Made by a program: the position numbers and the translations under genes. Positions 8,415 through 17,228 of a stretch of 64,000 nt of DNA are shown one piece after another. Positions within the stretch are counted from its first letter, which is position 1; each line of letters starts with the position of its first letter. The notes beneath the pieces were generated by a model that made no database searches, was not told where the DNA came from, and saw nothing but the letters and a program-made list of their open reading frames with translations. Source of the stretch: an uncultured Lachnospiraceae bacterium. Its GTDB lineage: Bacteria; Bacillota; Clostridia; Lachnospirales; Lachnospiraceae. The DNA is taken from NCBI GenBank assembly GCA_947053345.1, contig CAMRSM010000018.1, positions 19,974-83,973 of the forward strand. The letters run 5' to 3'.

Positions 8415-8969
8415 TTACAGATACGCCGCTTTCGGCTCTCTCAACCCGTCCTTGTCCTTTATAAAGGCTTGTCGGCTGTCCAATTCATCAATGGTCCCTT
8501 TTACCGCTTCCCATGCCCCGCAAAGGTCTAAATATCTGAAAATCAGATTGCAGACCGTTGGAACAATCCACAAAAGGTCATTCTTTGAAAGCCGTCCTAA
8601 CATCCGCAGCCGCTTTTCCTTTTGGCTTTCTTCGTCTTCGTAGTTGTTTTCTCTCTCAAAAAGTATGGAAACATCCGTTTCCGTCAGTGTCAGCGCAACC
8701 GTATTGAACCAGAAAGCCGCTGTTTCCGTTTCTTCGTCTTCCTCTGCGAATTTGCGGGCTTTCCACGGTATTTCATGCCTATAAATATCGTCTTTTATTC
8801 TGCCTATGTCGCACCACAAGTCCCCTGCCGCATTTGCCATTTCCGTTAGAAGTTCGTCATAATATCCGGCATACTCGCTGTTACGGAAACATTTGTTTGC
8901 TCTGCCCTCCATGATTTCATCCACCATGTCAGTGATTGACCACCAATCTAATTGCCTATATAGTCCCAT
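8415..8969 (-). CDS. Hypothetical phage-like protein
   Basis: 184-aa ORF in the operon; no recognised family. Confidence 0.55.
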   Translation of the reverse strand: MGLYRQLDWWSITDMVDEIMEGRANKCFRNSEYAGYYDELLTEMANAAGDLWCDIGRIKDDIYRHEIPWKARKFAEEDEETETAAFWFNTVALTLTETDVSILFERENNYEDEESQKEKRLRMLGRLSKNDLLWIVPTVCNLIFRYLDLCGAWEAVKGTIDELDSRQAFIKDKDGLREPKAAYL

Positions 8970-9295
8970 CCCGTTTCCTCCGTTTCCGGGTTATAGCAAG
9001 AATGTGTTGACCCTACCAGCCACCCGGTCATATCAATGTCAATGTCTGTGCCGTCCGTGCCGTCAGATATGATTTCCATATCCCCGTAAAAGCCCCAGTC
9101 CTCCCCATCCGTTGTATGTATGAGAATATAGCCGCACTGCCGGTCCCGCTCCTGCTGCCGGGCTTCCTGCTGCTTCTGCATTTCCTGCACCGCTTTTTCT
9201 ATCAGCTTTTCTTTCGCATAGCTTCCCGCCGCAAATGCTGCGGCGCAAAGAAGAAGCGTCCCCAGAAGCACCGCCGCCCATTTTATTTTCTTCAA
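8948..9295 (-). CDS. Small membrane-anchored/secreted hypothetical protein
   Basis: N-terminal hydrophobic segment MKKIKWAAVLLGTLLLCAAAFAAGS. Confidence 0.5.
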   Translation of the reverse strand: MKKIKWAAVLLGTLLLCAAAFAAGSYAKEKLIEKAVQEMQKQQEARQQERDRQCGYILIHTTDGEDWGFYGDMEIISDGTDGTDIDIDMTGWLVGSTHSCYNPETEETGWDYIGN

Positions 9296-9780
9296 TCTTC
9301 TGCCGCCTCCTTTTCAATTTCAAATCTTAGTTTCATCTGCGCTGGGTATAGGTCCACTTTTGGCGCACTTCTTCCATTCCAGCGCAAACCACCGCACTCC
9401 CCAACACATTTCCATCCGGCAGCTTTCAAGCTGCTTCCGTTTTCGGATTTTAGAATATATGTAATCAATTTCTTATATCCTAAATTCCTTGCCGCCCTCC
9501 ATGCCGCAGAATATAAAAAGCTACACGCATTTCTTGTCCCATCTGTGCATAGTCTGTTCACTTCAAGCGTCAATCCATTATCAAGGTATCTGCTTACTGG
9601 TCTTCCGACTATCGCCACTCCCACGATTTTTTCACCGTCACTAGCTGCTATGCTGAATTTATGCCCCGCTACTGGCTTGTGGTGTCTGTGGTGTTGTTGA
9701 ACAAACGCATTTGCTTCTTTCAGCGTTATTGGTACTAATTCCAGCAATTTATAATATTTCTCCTTTCTGCACTGCCGCAC
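9292..9780 (-). CDS. XF1762-family-like phage protein
   Basis: PITLKEANAFVQQHHRHHKPVAGHKFSIAASDGEKIVGVAIVGRPVSRYLD, characteristic of XF1762. Confidence 0.75.
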   Translation of the reverse strand: MRQCRKEKYYKLLELVPITLKEANAFVQQHHRHHKPVAGHKFSIAASDGEKIVGVAIVGRPVSRYLDNGLTLEVNRLCTDGTRNACSFLYSAAWRAARNLGYKKLITYILKSENGSSLKAAGWKCVGECGGLRWNGRSAPKVDLYPAQMKLRFEIEKEAAED

Positions 9781-9908
9781 CGCTTTTCTCTGCTAAAAAG
9801 CCGTTGCCCGGAAAACTTGCTATCCATCATCACGCTTTCTAGCTGGCGTGTCCGCTGCCACTCTTGACGCAGTGCGTATTTTCTCCGGGGTTGGCTTCCC
9901 AGATAACG

Positions 9909-9964
9909 AACCGGGCGGGAATTGGACCCGCTCCGCAGTCCTGCGACTGCTGCCCCATCCGGCT
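9909..9964 (-). ncRNA. tRNA-like three-stem structure lacking a D-arm (candidate)
   Basis: Minus strand: AGCCGG...CCGGTT closing stem; GCAGTC-GCAG-GACTGC hairpin; GCGGG-TCCAATT-CCCGC with a T-arm-like 7-nt loop. Confidence 0.3.
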
Positions 9965-9974
9965 TCCAGTCCTT

Positions 9975-10169
9975 TTATCTCCCATATATTGTCTTCTGTG
10001 CTTCGTCTGCCCGGTACGGTGTACCGCTGCGCTTCAATTCATTGTAGATTGTTGCCCGGTGTACCCCAACGCTTTCAGCGATTTCAACCACCCTTATTCC
10101 CTGCATTGTCATAGCCTCAATGCGTTTTCTGTCCTCGTAATTCAAGTTTCGTTTTCCTTTTTTCCTCAA
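9975..10169 (-). CDS. Small helix-turn-helix protein
   Basis: 64 aa: LNYEDRKRIEAMTMQGIRVVEIAESVGVHRATIYNELKRSG (IS30/Hin-like HTH). Confidence 0.6.
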   Translation of the reverse strand: MRKKGKRNLNYEDRKRIEAMTMQGIRVVEIAESVGVHRATIYNELKRSGTPYRADEAQKTIYGR

Positions 10170-10203
10170 TGTCCATCAACCTCCTATTTCATGGCAAAAT
10201 AAA

Positions 10204-10299
10204 AGAACTGCGCCCGGCTCTAAACTCTTGACGCAGTTCTCATATTTCTGTATAAAAAAATGAACTGCGAAAGAGTTTAATAACTCTTGTCGCAATTCA
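10204..10299. repeat. Two adjacent hairpins sharing the AACTGCG...ACTCTTGwCGCArTT motif
   Basis: AGAACTGCG/CGCAGTTCT (10204-10240) and TGAACTGCGAAAGAGTT/AACTCTTGTCGCAATTCA (10261-10299). Confidence 0.7.
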
Positions 10300-10361
10300 T
10301 TTTACAATGAAGCAAGTTTTTTTCCGTTTGATTTGTCTGCGGTAAAACCCTGAAAAAAGAA

Positions 10362-10450
10362 CGGAGAAAGAGGGATTTGAACCCTCGCGCCGGTCACCCG
10401 ACCTACACCCTTAGCAGGGGCGCCTCTTCAGCCTCTTGAGTATTTCTCCT
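10362..10450 (-). tRNA. tRNA-Ser(GCT)
   Basis: Minus strand AGGAGAAATACTCAAGAGGCTGAAGAGGCGCCCCTGCTAAGGGTGTAGG...GGGTTCAAATCCCTCTTTCTCCG; long variable arm, GCT anticodon. Confidence 0.95.
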
Positions 10451-10964
10451 CACCTGAAAATTCGCTACCAAGGTATTGATTTTCATTGCATCATAAACGG
10501 CTTTCCGTCAGTGCATTAGCTAGTGTACCAAAAAACAGTTCTTATGTCAACACCTTTTTTGTTTTTTCTATAATTTTTTTTGCTTCTATATTTTAAACAC
10601 TGTATATGTCACCCTGTACGAAGATTGACACGCCGAATTTCCCGCTTATGACTGAAGCATATGCTGTTTACAAGTTCTGTGTACACACCTCATAGTATAC
10701 AGATATTCCTTTCTTAATTTCAACAAAGCAACATTTGAGCTTCCCATCTCCTCTCCCCCTTCTATCCAGGCACCACTTAAACCAACTCTTCCCGCTGCCA
10801 AAAACATTATCAACACAAAATCTTCCTATCTGATTGCCAAACCACCAAAAAACAGTTAAAATAGAATCATGCAGCAACCAAAAAGAAATCAACTACCTGA
10901 ACTGCCTTACAATCAATTTTAATAAATTGCCTAAGTAATAAAGAAGAAACGAGGAAAAACCACT

Positions 10965-11972
10965 ATGGAAATCCAACCGATCCGCCTTGGAAATATCCTG
11001 CTCCCCTCCAATGTCTTTATGGCACCGTTAGCCGGATACACCTGCTTCCCATTCCGGCAGATGGCGTATAAGCTTGGTGCGGGACTGTGTTTTACGGAGA
11101 TGGTAAGTGCCAACGCGCTGAAATATCAGGACAGGGCAACCAGCCGCCTCCTTTTCTGCCCCGAATATGGCGAGCGCATCCGGGCTGTGCAGCTGCTCGG
11201 CGGCAAACCGTCCGTCATGGAACAGATGGCCTGCAGTGAACTCTTGCAGGATTTCCAGATCATTGATATCAACATGGGATGTCCCGTCCCGAATGTATTT
11301 AAGAGCGGGGAGGGCTGTGCGCTCATGCTTGACATGCCAAGGGCTTCCGCTATCATCCGCGGCTGCAAAAAGAGCGGCAAGATCATCACTGTCAAATGCC
11401 GAACCGGAATTCAGGAAAACCATATGTTCGCGGCGGAATTCGCGCGTATGTGTGAGGATTCCGGCGCGGATCTTGTCACCATACATGGGCGGTCGCGCAG
11501 CATGATGTACAGCGGCATTCCGCATTACGATGAAATCCGGCAGGCAAAAGCCGCCGTTTCCATCCCCGTGATTGCCAACGGCGGTATCTTTTCCGCACAG
11601 GATGCGGACAAGGTCATGGAAGAGACTGGGGCAGACGGAGTGATGATCGGCCGCTATGCACTTGAAAATCCTTTCATATTCAGCGAATTGACCGGAAAAC
11701 CACCTGAAATGAATATTTTGCAATTTTTATTGTATGAGATGGAAATTACATCCTGTTTTTATAACGAAACTTTCACCATCTCCCATATTCGTAAATTGAC
11801 CGCCAACGCCATGAAAAAGCGTAAAGGAACCAAAAAATACAAGGAACTTCTTTACCGTGCCGGAAGTGCGGAGGAATTGGTCGAAGTAATGAAAATGATA
11901 TTTTCCGGGGAAGAAGGCTTTGAATACGCCTTCCACCGACCTTTGCAACTATTCCTTGGCAATAAAAAATAA
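10965..11972 (+). CDS. dus: tRNA-dihydrouridine synthase
   Basis: IRLGNILLPSNVFMAPLAGYTCFPFRQMAYKLGAGLCFTEMVSANAL; DINMGCPVPNVFKSGEG; ANGGIFSAQDA. Confidence 0.9.
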   Translation: MEIQPIRLGNILLPSNVFMAPLAGYTCFPFRQMAYKLGAGLCFTEMVSANALKYQDRATSRLLFCPEYGERIRAVQLLGGKPSVMEQMACSELLQDFQIIDINMGCPVPNVFKSGEGCALMLDMPRASAIIRGCKKSGKIITVKCRTGIQENHMFAAEFARMCEDSGADLVTIHGRSRSMMYSGIPHYDEIRQAKAAVSIPVIANGGIFSAQDADKVMEETGADGVMIGRYALENPFIFSELTGKPPEMNILQFLLYEMEITSCFYNETFTISHIRKLTANAMKKRKGTKKYKELLYRAGSAEELVEVMKMIFSGEEGFEYAFHRPLQLFLGNKK

Positions 11973-12001
11973 GCTTTGTGCTGTAGAAATGAGGTATCTC
12001 C

Positions 12002-15000
12002 ATGACAAATAATTTTAATGCACAGGACGGAACATTTTTATCCTATCAGGGCAGGGAAGAAGCCGTAACAGTACCGGAAGGAATCCACACCATTGCTGAG
12101 GATGCTTTTAAAGCATGCATATCCCTCAAAAAAATCGTACTGCCCCGCAGTCTGCGGCGCATTATGCCGCGGGCATTTAAAGGCTGCCGCAACCTGAACG
12201 AACTTGAAATCCCGGAAGGTGTGTCTTACGTCGGGGAGTATGCGTTCCACCGCTGCCATTCCCTAAAAACCATTTGCCTGCCCGCCTCGGTAGAGGAACT
12301 GGGCAACTGTGCATTCCTTTATTGTGACAGCCTGAGGGAAGTGCACATCCCCGGCGTGCGCCGTCTGGGCAGCCAGGCTTTCCTCAACGATACCTTGCTT
12401 GAAAAAATCACAATTTCAAGAGAACTGGATGAGAGCTGTATCCGGGATGTTTTTACAAGCTGCGGGCGGATATCCAACATTGCTTTTGCCGACGGGACAA
12501 GCTATGCCGTTCCGGATTTGGTCGGGGCAGCGTACACGGACACCCTGCCCTCCGTCATCCGGAAGATTGCGGCAGATGTCCTGACTATGTTTGAACTGAA
12601 CGGAAGCTGCCTCATGCGGTTTCTGACAAACCTGCGTCACGTTGAAATCCCGGAGGGTATCACACACATCGGGAAGAGCTGCTTTTTTGACCGGAGGGGT
12701 ATCCTCTCCGTCACTCTTCCCTCCTCCCTGAAAGAGATTGAAAGCCGTGCGTTCCGCAACTGCATCAGTTTAGAAAAAGTCACCTTTCGGACAGAACAGA
12801 CCGAGATCCATAAAGATGCCTTTAAAAACTGTACCTCGCTAAAACAGCTCATCCTTCCCAATGGACGTGAATTTTGCCTGCAGGGGCTTGCCCCACTGTC
12901 CGGGCAGGAAATCCCGCCACTTGTCCAAACGGTCCGCAGCCAAGTTCTTGGTAACTTCCGCCTCTGCGGGAGTGTTCTCTTAAAGTACCTTGGCAACGAA
13001 TCCCGCGTCATTGTCCCGGATGGTATCACCTCCGTCGCAGAGGAAGCATTTGCCGGAAAAGAAAGCATCGACCGCATTGTTCTTCCGGAAAGTGTCCGGG
13101 GGATTGGGGACGGGGCATTCCGGGGCTGCCTGCTTTTACAGACCATACAGCTTCCCTCCTCACTTCAAAGGATCGGGAAGGGGGCGTTTGAAAACTGTGT
13201 CAAACTGCTGCGTGTCTCCCTGCCGAATTCAATCACGAAACTGGAAAATATGACATTCCGCCGCTGCCGGTCACTGGCCGAAGTCAAACTTCCATCCAAT
13301 CTGCGCGAAATTGGGGAACAAGCATTTTACGCCTGTTCTTCCCTCCGCGGTATAGCATTTCCTGATACCCTCACCTCAATCGGAACAATGTCATTTTACC
13401 GCTGTGCTGCATTGAAATCCGTATTTCTCCCCGAATCCATCCAAAGAATTGGCTGTCTTGCTTTTGCGCAGAGCGGTACTCGGGAAGCCGTGATCTCAGG
13501 GGACGGCAAAGAATTTGGTAATGACCTCTTCGCGGACTGCGCAGGACTTACTTCCTTAGTATGCGGCACGGGTGTCCGCCATCTTCCCGACAAACTGGCT
13601 TTTGGCTGCCCTGCCCTGACGGAAGTAACACTGCCGGACTCGTTGGAATCCGTCGGCAGGGATGTATTCCGGAAAACGCCGTTTTTAAGAAGATGGGTGG
13701 AGGAATTACAACAAACCTTCCTTGCACAGGACGACGGTACTTGTAAAAATGCTTGTTCGGGGAGCCCCTCCCCTGCTGCCAAAAACCGGATTTTCTGGGA
13801 CGGTTCCGGTCTTTCGGGGGAAGTGCGGCTTTCCGGACAGACGCAGATCATCGCGGGAGGTGCTTTTTACGGAAATACAAATGTTACTTCCATTATGCTC
13901 CCGGATACCGTCCGGCAAATTGGCACCGCAGCGTTTAAGGGCTGCTCTTCCCTCACGCAGATCACATGGCCGCACGGGCTCTGTACTGCGGAAGCGGAGA
14001 TATTTTCAGGCTGCACCGCACTTGCCGGCATTGAAAATGCCCCGGCATGGCACCAGATCCATAAACGAGCCTTTTATAATTGCCAAAACCTTACCCATCT
14101 TAACCTAAGAAGCGTAAAATACATCGGTGCGGAAGCATTCGTTCAATGCAGTATTAGGATTTCCCCTGTGGGCAATGCAGATTTTATCGGCGAAAACGCT
14201 TTTATGGAGACCTCTTTTACCACCCTTCCGGAGAACAGTGAACCGCTCTTTCCGGATTTGCTTTCCGCCGACCCTTATATCGAAGTTCCGCCGTTCCACC
14301 CAAACCCTAGAATCATTGGCTCCATCGCAGTGGCAGGCAACGAAGCTTTCGGCGAACTTACAATCCCGGAAGGGACAACAGGAATCGCGCCGTATGCCTT
14401 TTTCCGCAACAAAGGTCTCAAAAAACTTTATCTTCCGCAAAGCCTCCGCTTTATCGGGGAAGGTGCTTTTATCGGTTGCCAAAATTTGGAAGAAGTTATC
14501 TTTTTGGATAATGGCTGCCGGATCGGTGCAAGGGCATTTGAAAAATGTACCAAACTAAAGGAAGTGTCATTGTGCGGCACTTGCCTTGCCAAAGCTGTTT
14601 TCGCCCACTGTACTTCACTGCAAACCGCTTTTTTCAGCGCAGTGCCGGTACTCGGAGAAAGCCTGTTTGAAGGCTGTACCGCGCTGCGGGAATTTTCCAG
14701 TGACCATGATCACCCGGTCACACAAATCAACGCTTCCTGTTTTCGCGGCTGCAGGCAGCTAAACCGCATTGACCTTTCCGGTGTACAGACTATCGCACCT
14801 TACGCCTTTGAAAATTGCGATGCACTGGAAACCATCACGGTTTCCGGCAATATCTTTTTGGATGACCATGCCTTTCAGGACTGCGGCGGCCTTACACAAA
14901 TCCAAATCCTTGGGGATGCTGCGGCATTGTCCCTCCGGGAATACGCATTATCTGGCTGTACCGCGCTGAAATACATCACTGCAGAAAACTGTATATGGGA

Positions 15001-16126
15001 ATTGTCCTGTTACCACGATATCTTCCACGCACCTTTCCCGGAAACCGTGCGGATGATCTTTTCCAGTGCACTTAGCTGTTTTGATATAGAAGCCATGACA
15101 ACGCTCTGCGGTTATCATGGCTGCGGGCGCAGCATAAAAATTCCGCAGGGGATCCGGAGGATTGAAGCAGAAGTATTTTATGACTTTCTGATGCTCGAGG
15201 ACATCCACATCCCGGAAAGCGTGGAATACATCGGTCCGAGGGCATTCCACAAAACTGCCTGGCTGGAAAAACAGCGGTGTTGTTCCCCGGTGGTGACGGT
15301 CAATCATATGCTGGTGGACGCATCCACCTGTACCGGAGAAGTAACGGTGTCGGAAGATACCCGCTTAATCTGCGGCTGGGCATTTGCCAACGGACTACAG
15401 ATCACAAAAATCCATTTTCTCCCGTCATCGCTGAAAGTGGAGCCTTTTGCTTTCCGCAACTGCATTTATTTAGAGGAAATCACTCTTCCGGGGGGTGAAA
15501 CCATCCGGTTACACGGGATCTCGGACCGCAGAAGGGAACTTCCCCCTCTCGCAAAACAGGTTATTGCAGACCGCCTGAACTGCTTTAAAACAGATTCGGA
15601 AGGGGTGCTTGTTGAATGTACCGGAAACATATCAAAATTACTTGTTGCAGACGGGGTCACCGCGATTGGGGCACATGCTTTCCAGGACAGCAATCTCTTG
15701 ACGGAACTCATTCTTCCGGAATCCGTGACGGAAATCCGTACTGCTGCGCTGATGAACTGCAAATGGCTGAAAACTGTCCGCGCAAGCGCGGTTGAAACGA
15801 TCGGCGACATGGCTTTCTCCGCCTGCGGCGTACTGGAAACCGTGGAATTATCGGAAGGATTCACAAAAATCGGTGCAAGGGCATTTGAACATTGCACCTC
15901 ACTGCGGGAAATCCTGCTGCCCGAAGGTATTGAAGAAATCCCGGAACGGGCATTTTTCCGCTGCCACAGTTTGGGGCATATCCACATCCCGTCCACTGTA
16001 AAATACATTGGCAGGGAGGCTTTTGCCTTTTGTGAACAGCTTTCCGTCACTTCCGTCCCTGCCGACGCGGCTGTCGGGGAACGGGCATTTTTCGGAACCA
16101 AAGTAAAGGAACCGGAAACTATGTGA
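12002..16126 (+). CDS. Giant leucine-rich-repeat (BspA-like) protein
   Basis: 1374 aa with many repeats of the type I..GAF.GC.SL..I.LP.SL..I; no obvious signal peptide or anchor. Confidence 0.9.
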   Translation: MTNNFNAQDGTFLSYQGREEAVTVPEGIHTIAEDAFKACISLKKIVLPRSLRRIMPRAFKGCRNLNELEIPEGVSYVGEYAFHRCHSLKTICLPASVEELGNCAFLYCDSLREVHIPGVRRLGSQAFLNDTLLEKITISRELDESCIRDVFTSCGRISNIAFADGTSYAVPDLVGAAYTDTLPSVIRKIAADVLTMFELNGSCLMRFLTNLRHVEIPEGITHIGKSCFFDRRGILSVTLPSSLKEIESRAFRNCISLEKVTFRTEQTEIHKDAFKNCTSLKQLILPNGREFCLQGLAPLSGQEIPPLVQTVRSQVLGNFRLCGSVLLKYLGNESRVIVPDGITSVAEEAFAGKESIDRIVLPESVRGIGDGAFRGCLLLQTIQLPSSLQRIGKGAFENCVKLLRVSLPNSITKLENMTFRRCRSLAEVKLPSNLREIGEQAFYACSSLRGIAFPDTLTSIGTMSFYRCAALKSVFLPESIQRIGCLAFAQSGTREAVISGDGKEFGNDLFADCAGLTSLVCGTGVRHLPDKLAFGCPALTEVTLPDSLESVGRDVFRKTPFLRRWVEELQQTFLAQDDGTCKNACSGSPSPAAKNRIFWDGSGLSGEVRLSGQTQIIAGGAFYGNTNVTSIMLPDTVRQIGTAAFKGCSSLTQITWPHGLCTAEAEIFSGCTALAGIENAPAWHQIHKRAFYNCQNLTHLNLRSVKYIGAEAFVQCSIRISPVGNADFIGENAFMETSFTTLPENSEPLFPDLLSADPYIEVPPFHPNPRIIGSIAVAGNEAFGELTIPEGTTGIAPYAFFRNKGLKKLYLPQSLRFIGEGAFIGCQNLEEVIFLDNGCRIGARAFEKCTKLKEVSLCGTCLAKAVFAHCTSLQTAFFSAVPVLGESLFEGCTALREFSSDHDHPVTQINASCFRGCRQLNRIDLSGVQTIAPYAFENCDALETITVSGNIFLDDHAFQDCGGLTQIQILGDAAALSLREYALSGCTALKYITAENCIWELSCYHDIFHAPFPETVRMIFSSALSCFDIEAMTTLCGYHGCGRSIKIPQGIRRIEAEVFYDFLMLEDIHIPESVEYIGPRAFHKTAWLEKQRCCSPVVTVNHMLVDASTCTGEVTVSEDTRLICGWAFANGLQITKIHFLPSSLKVEPFAFRNCIYLEEITLPGGETIRLHGISDRRRELPPLAKQVIADRLNCFKTDSEGVLVECTGNISKLLVADGVTAIGAHAFQDSNLLTELILPESVTEIRTAALMNCKWLKTVRASAVETIGDMAFSACGVLETVELSEGFTKIGARAFEHCTSLREILLPEGIEEIPERAFFRCHSLGHIHIPSTVKYIGREAFAFCEQLSVTSVPADAAVGERAFFGTKVKEPETM

Positions 16127-16139
16127 GAGGGGAAACTAT

Positions 16140-17201
16140 ATGAAATACCGCAGACTAGGCCTGACGGACTGCCATGTGTCCGAGGTCGGCTTTGGCACCA
16201 TCCCAATCCTAAAAGGAAGCGTTCCCGTCCTGCCGGATTATTACAACTTAGAAGACGATGAGGCACTTGCTGTGATGGAGCACGCTTTCCGTCTTGGCTG
16301 CAATCTGTACGACACTGCGATTGTCCCTGAATATGGAGATGCAGAGATAAAACTTGGAAAATTTGCCGCGCGCATTGGGCGGAGCCGCATCATCATTTCC
16401 GACAAAGCACGCTTTTTTGACGGAAATGAAATGTACCGTGCCGTCCTCAATTCCTGTGAAAATCTTGGCACATATGCAGATATCTACTTTATCCATCAGG
16501 CAGATGCCGCACATGAGGAGGAGATTTTCAAAAAAGGCGGCGCGTTGGATGCACTCACCGAACTCAAAGAAATGGGGAATATCCGTTTCACCGGGATTGC
16601 CTCACATTACTATGACATCCTGCTGCGGGGAGCAAAAGATCCGCGGGTGGATGTGCTGCAGGGCAGCGGTAATCTTTTTGAACGCGGGATGCTTGAGCGC
16701 GTCAAAAAAGAACCCCTCTTCCGCCAAAAGGGATTCTTCGTGAATAAAGTATATGCCGCCGGGCTGCTGCCTGCATTTTTCCCGCCGCATGCCCTGATCT
16801 CTTCCGTTTTGTCCTACCCGGTCTCAAGCGCCTTAATCGGTATCGGAACCTGCGGTCAGGCGGATGCAGCAATGGCACAGGAATACACGGAGTATGTCCT
16901 ACCTCCTTTTACGGAAGTGCTCTCCTCGTTAGAGCGGGAATTTTCCCCCATCCCATGCGACCGCTGCCAGAGATGCCGCTGTCCGCTCGGAACAGAAATC
17001 CATACGGTTTTCCGGCAATACCAGTATTATTTTATGGGAAAGGACTACTGGGCACTGCAGAAACTTGCCCTGGGAATACAGGAAAGCGCAGGGCTGTGCC
17101 GATCCTGTACGGACATGCCCTGCCTTTCCATGTGCCCTGCGGGTATCCGGATCCCGGATGAAATGCAGAAACTAAAACAACTTGTGGATGCCCACTTATA
17201 A
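16140..17201 (+). CDS. Aldo/keto reductase with C-terminal ferredoxin-like Cys cluster
   Basis: MKYRRLGLTDCHVSEVGFGTIPI; C-terminal CDRCQRCRCPLG...CRSCTDMPCLSMCPAGI. Confidence 0.85.
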   Translation: MKYRRLGLTDCHVSEVGFGTIPILKGSVPVLPDYYNLEDDEALAVMEHAFRLGCNLYDTAIVPEYGDAEIKLGKFAARIGRSRIIISDKARFFDGNEMYRAVLNSCENLGTYADIYFIHQADAAHEEEIFKKGGALDALTELKEMGNIRFTGIASHYYDILLRGAKDPRVDVLQGSGNLFERGMLERVKKEPLFRQKGFFVNKVYAAGLLPAFFPPHALISSVLSYPVSSALIGIGTCGQADAAMAQEYTEYVLPPFTEVLSSLEREFSPIPCDRCQRCRCPLGTEIHTVFRQYQYYFMGKDYWALQKLALGIQESAGLCRSCTDMPCLSMCPAGIRIPDEMQKLKQLVDAHL

Positions 17202-17228
17202 CTGCCAGCCGCTTTGTGAAAGGGGAAT

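Larger units (their letters stand above)
1..10361 (-). mobile_element. Prophage/ICE-like element (right part; left end outside window), abutting the 3' end of tRNA-Ser
   Basis: About 16 tightly packed same-strand genes with phage/mobile-type products (VRR-NUC, HD, DUF4406-like, C5 MTase, ASCH, HUH Rep, XF1762-like), ending next to tRNA-Ser. No integrase or structural genes are visible in the window. Confidence 0.75.

Noticed and set aside
10204-10299. Possible mini CRISPR array from the repeated hairpins
   Set aside because: Only two unequal hairpins with different interiors, no regular spacers, no cas genes in the window.
1-10361. Attempt to find the DGR template repeat and RT in the left element
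   Set aside because: No RT-like ORF (no YxDD-type protein) and no visible second copy of the variable region in the window; left as an external prediction.
9800-10361. Integrase adjacent to tRNA-Ser
   Set aside because: Only a 64-aa HTH ORF is present; no tyrosine or serine recombinase signature, so tRNA-Ser as the att site is unproven.
15466-16266. 266-aa minus-strand ORF opposite the LRR gene
   Set aside because: Antisense shadow of the LRR repeats; the plus-strand LRR periodicity clearly explains the sequence.
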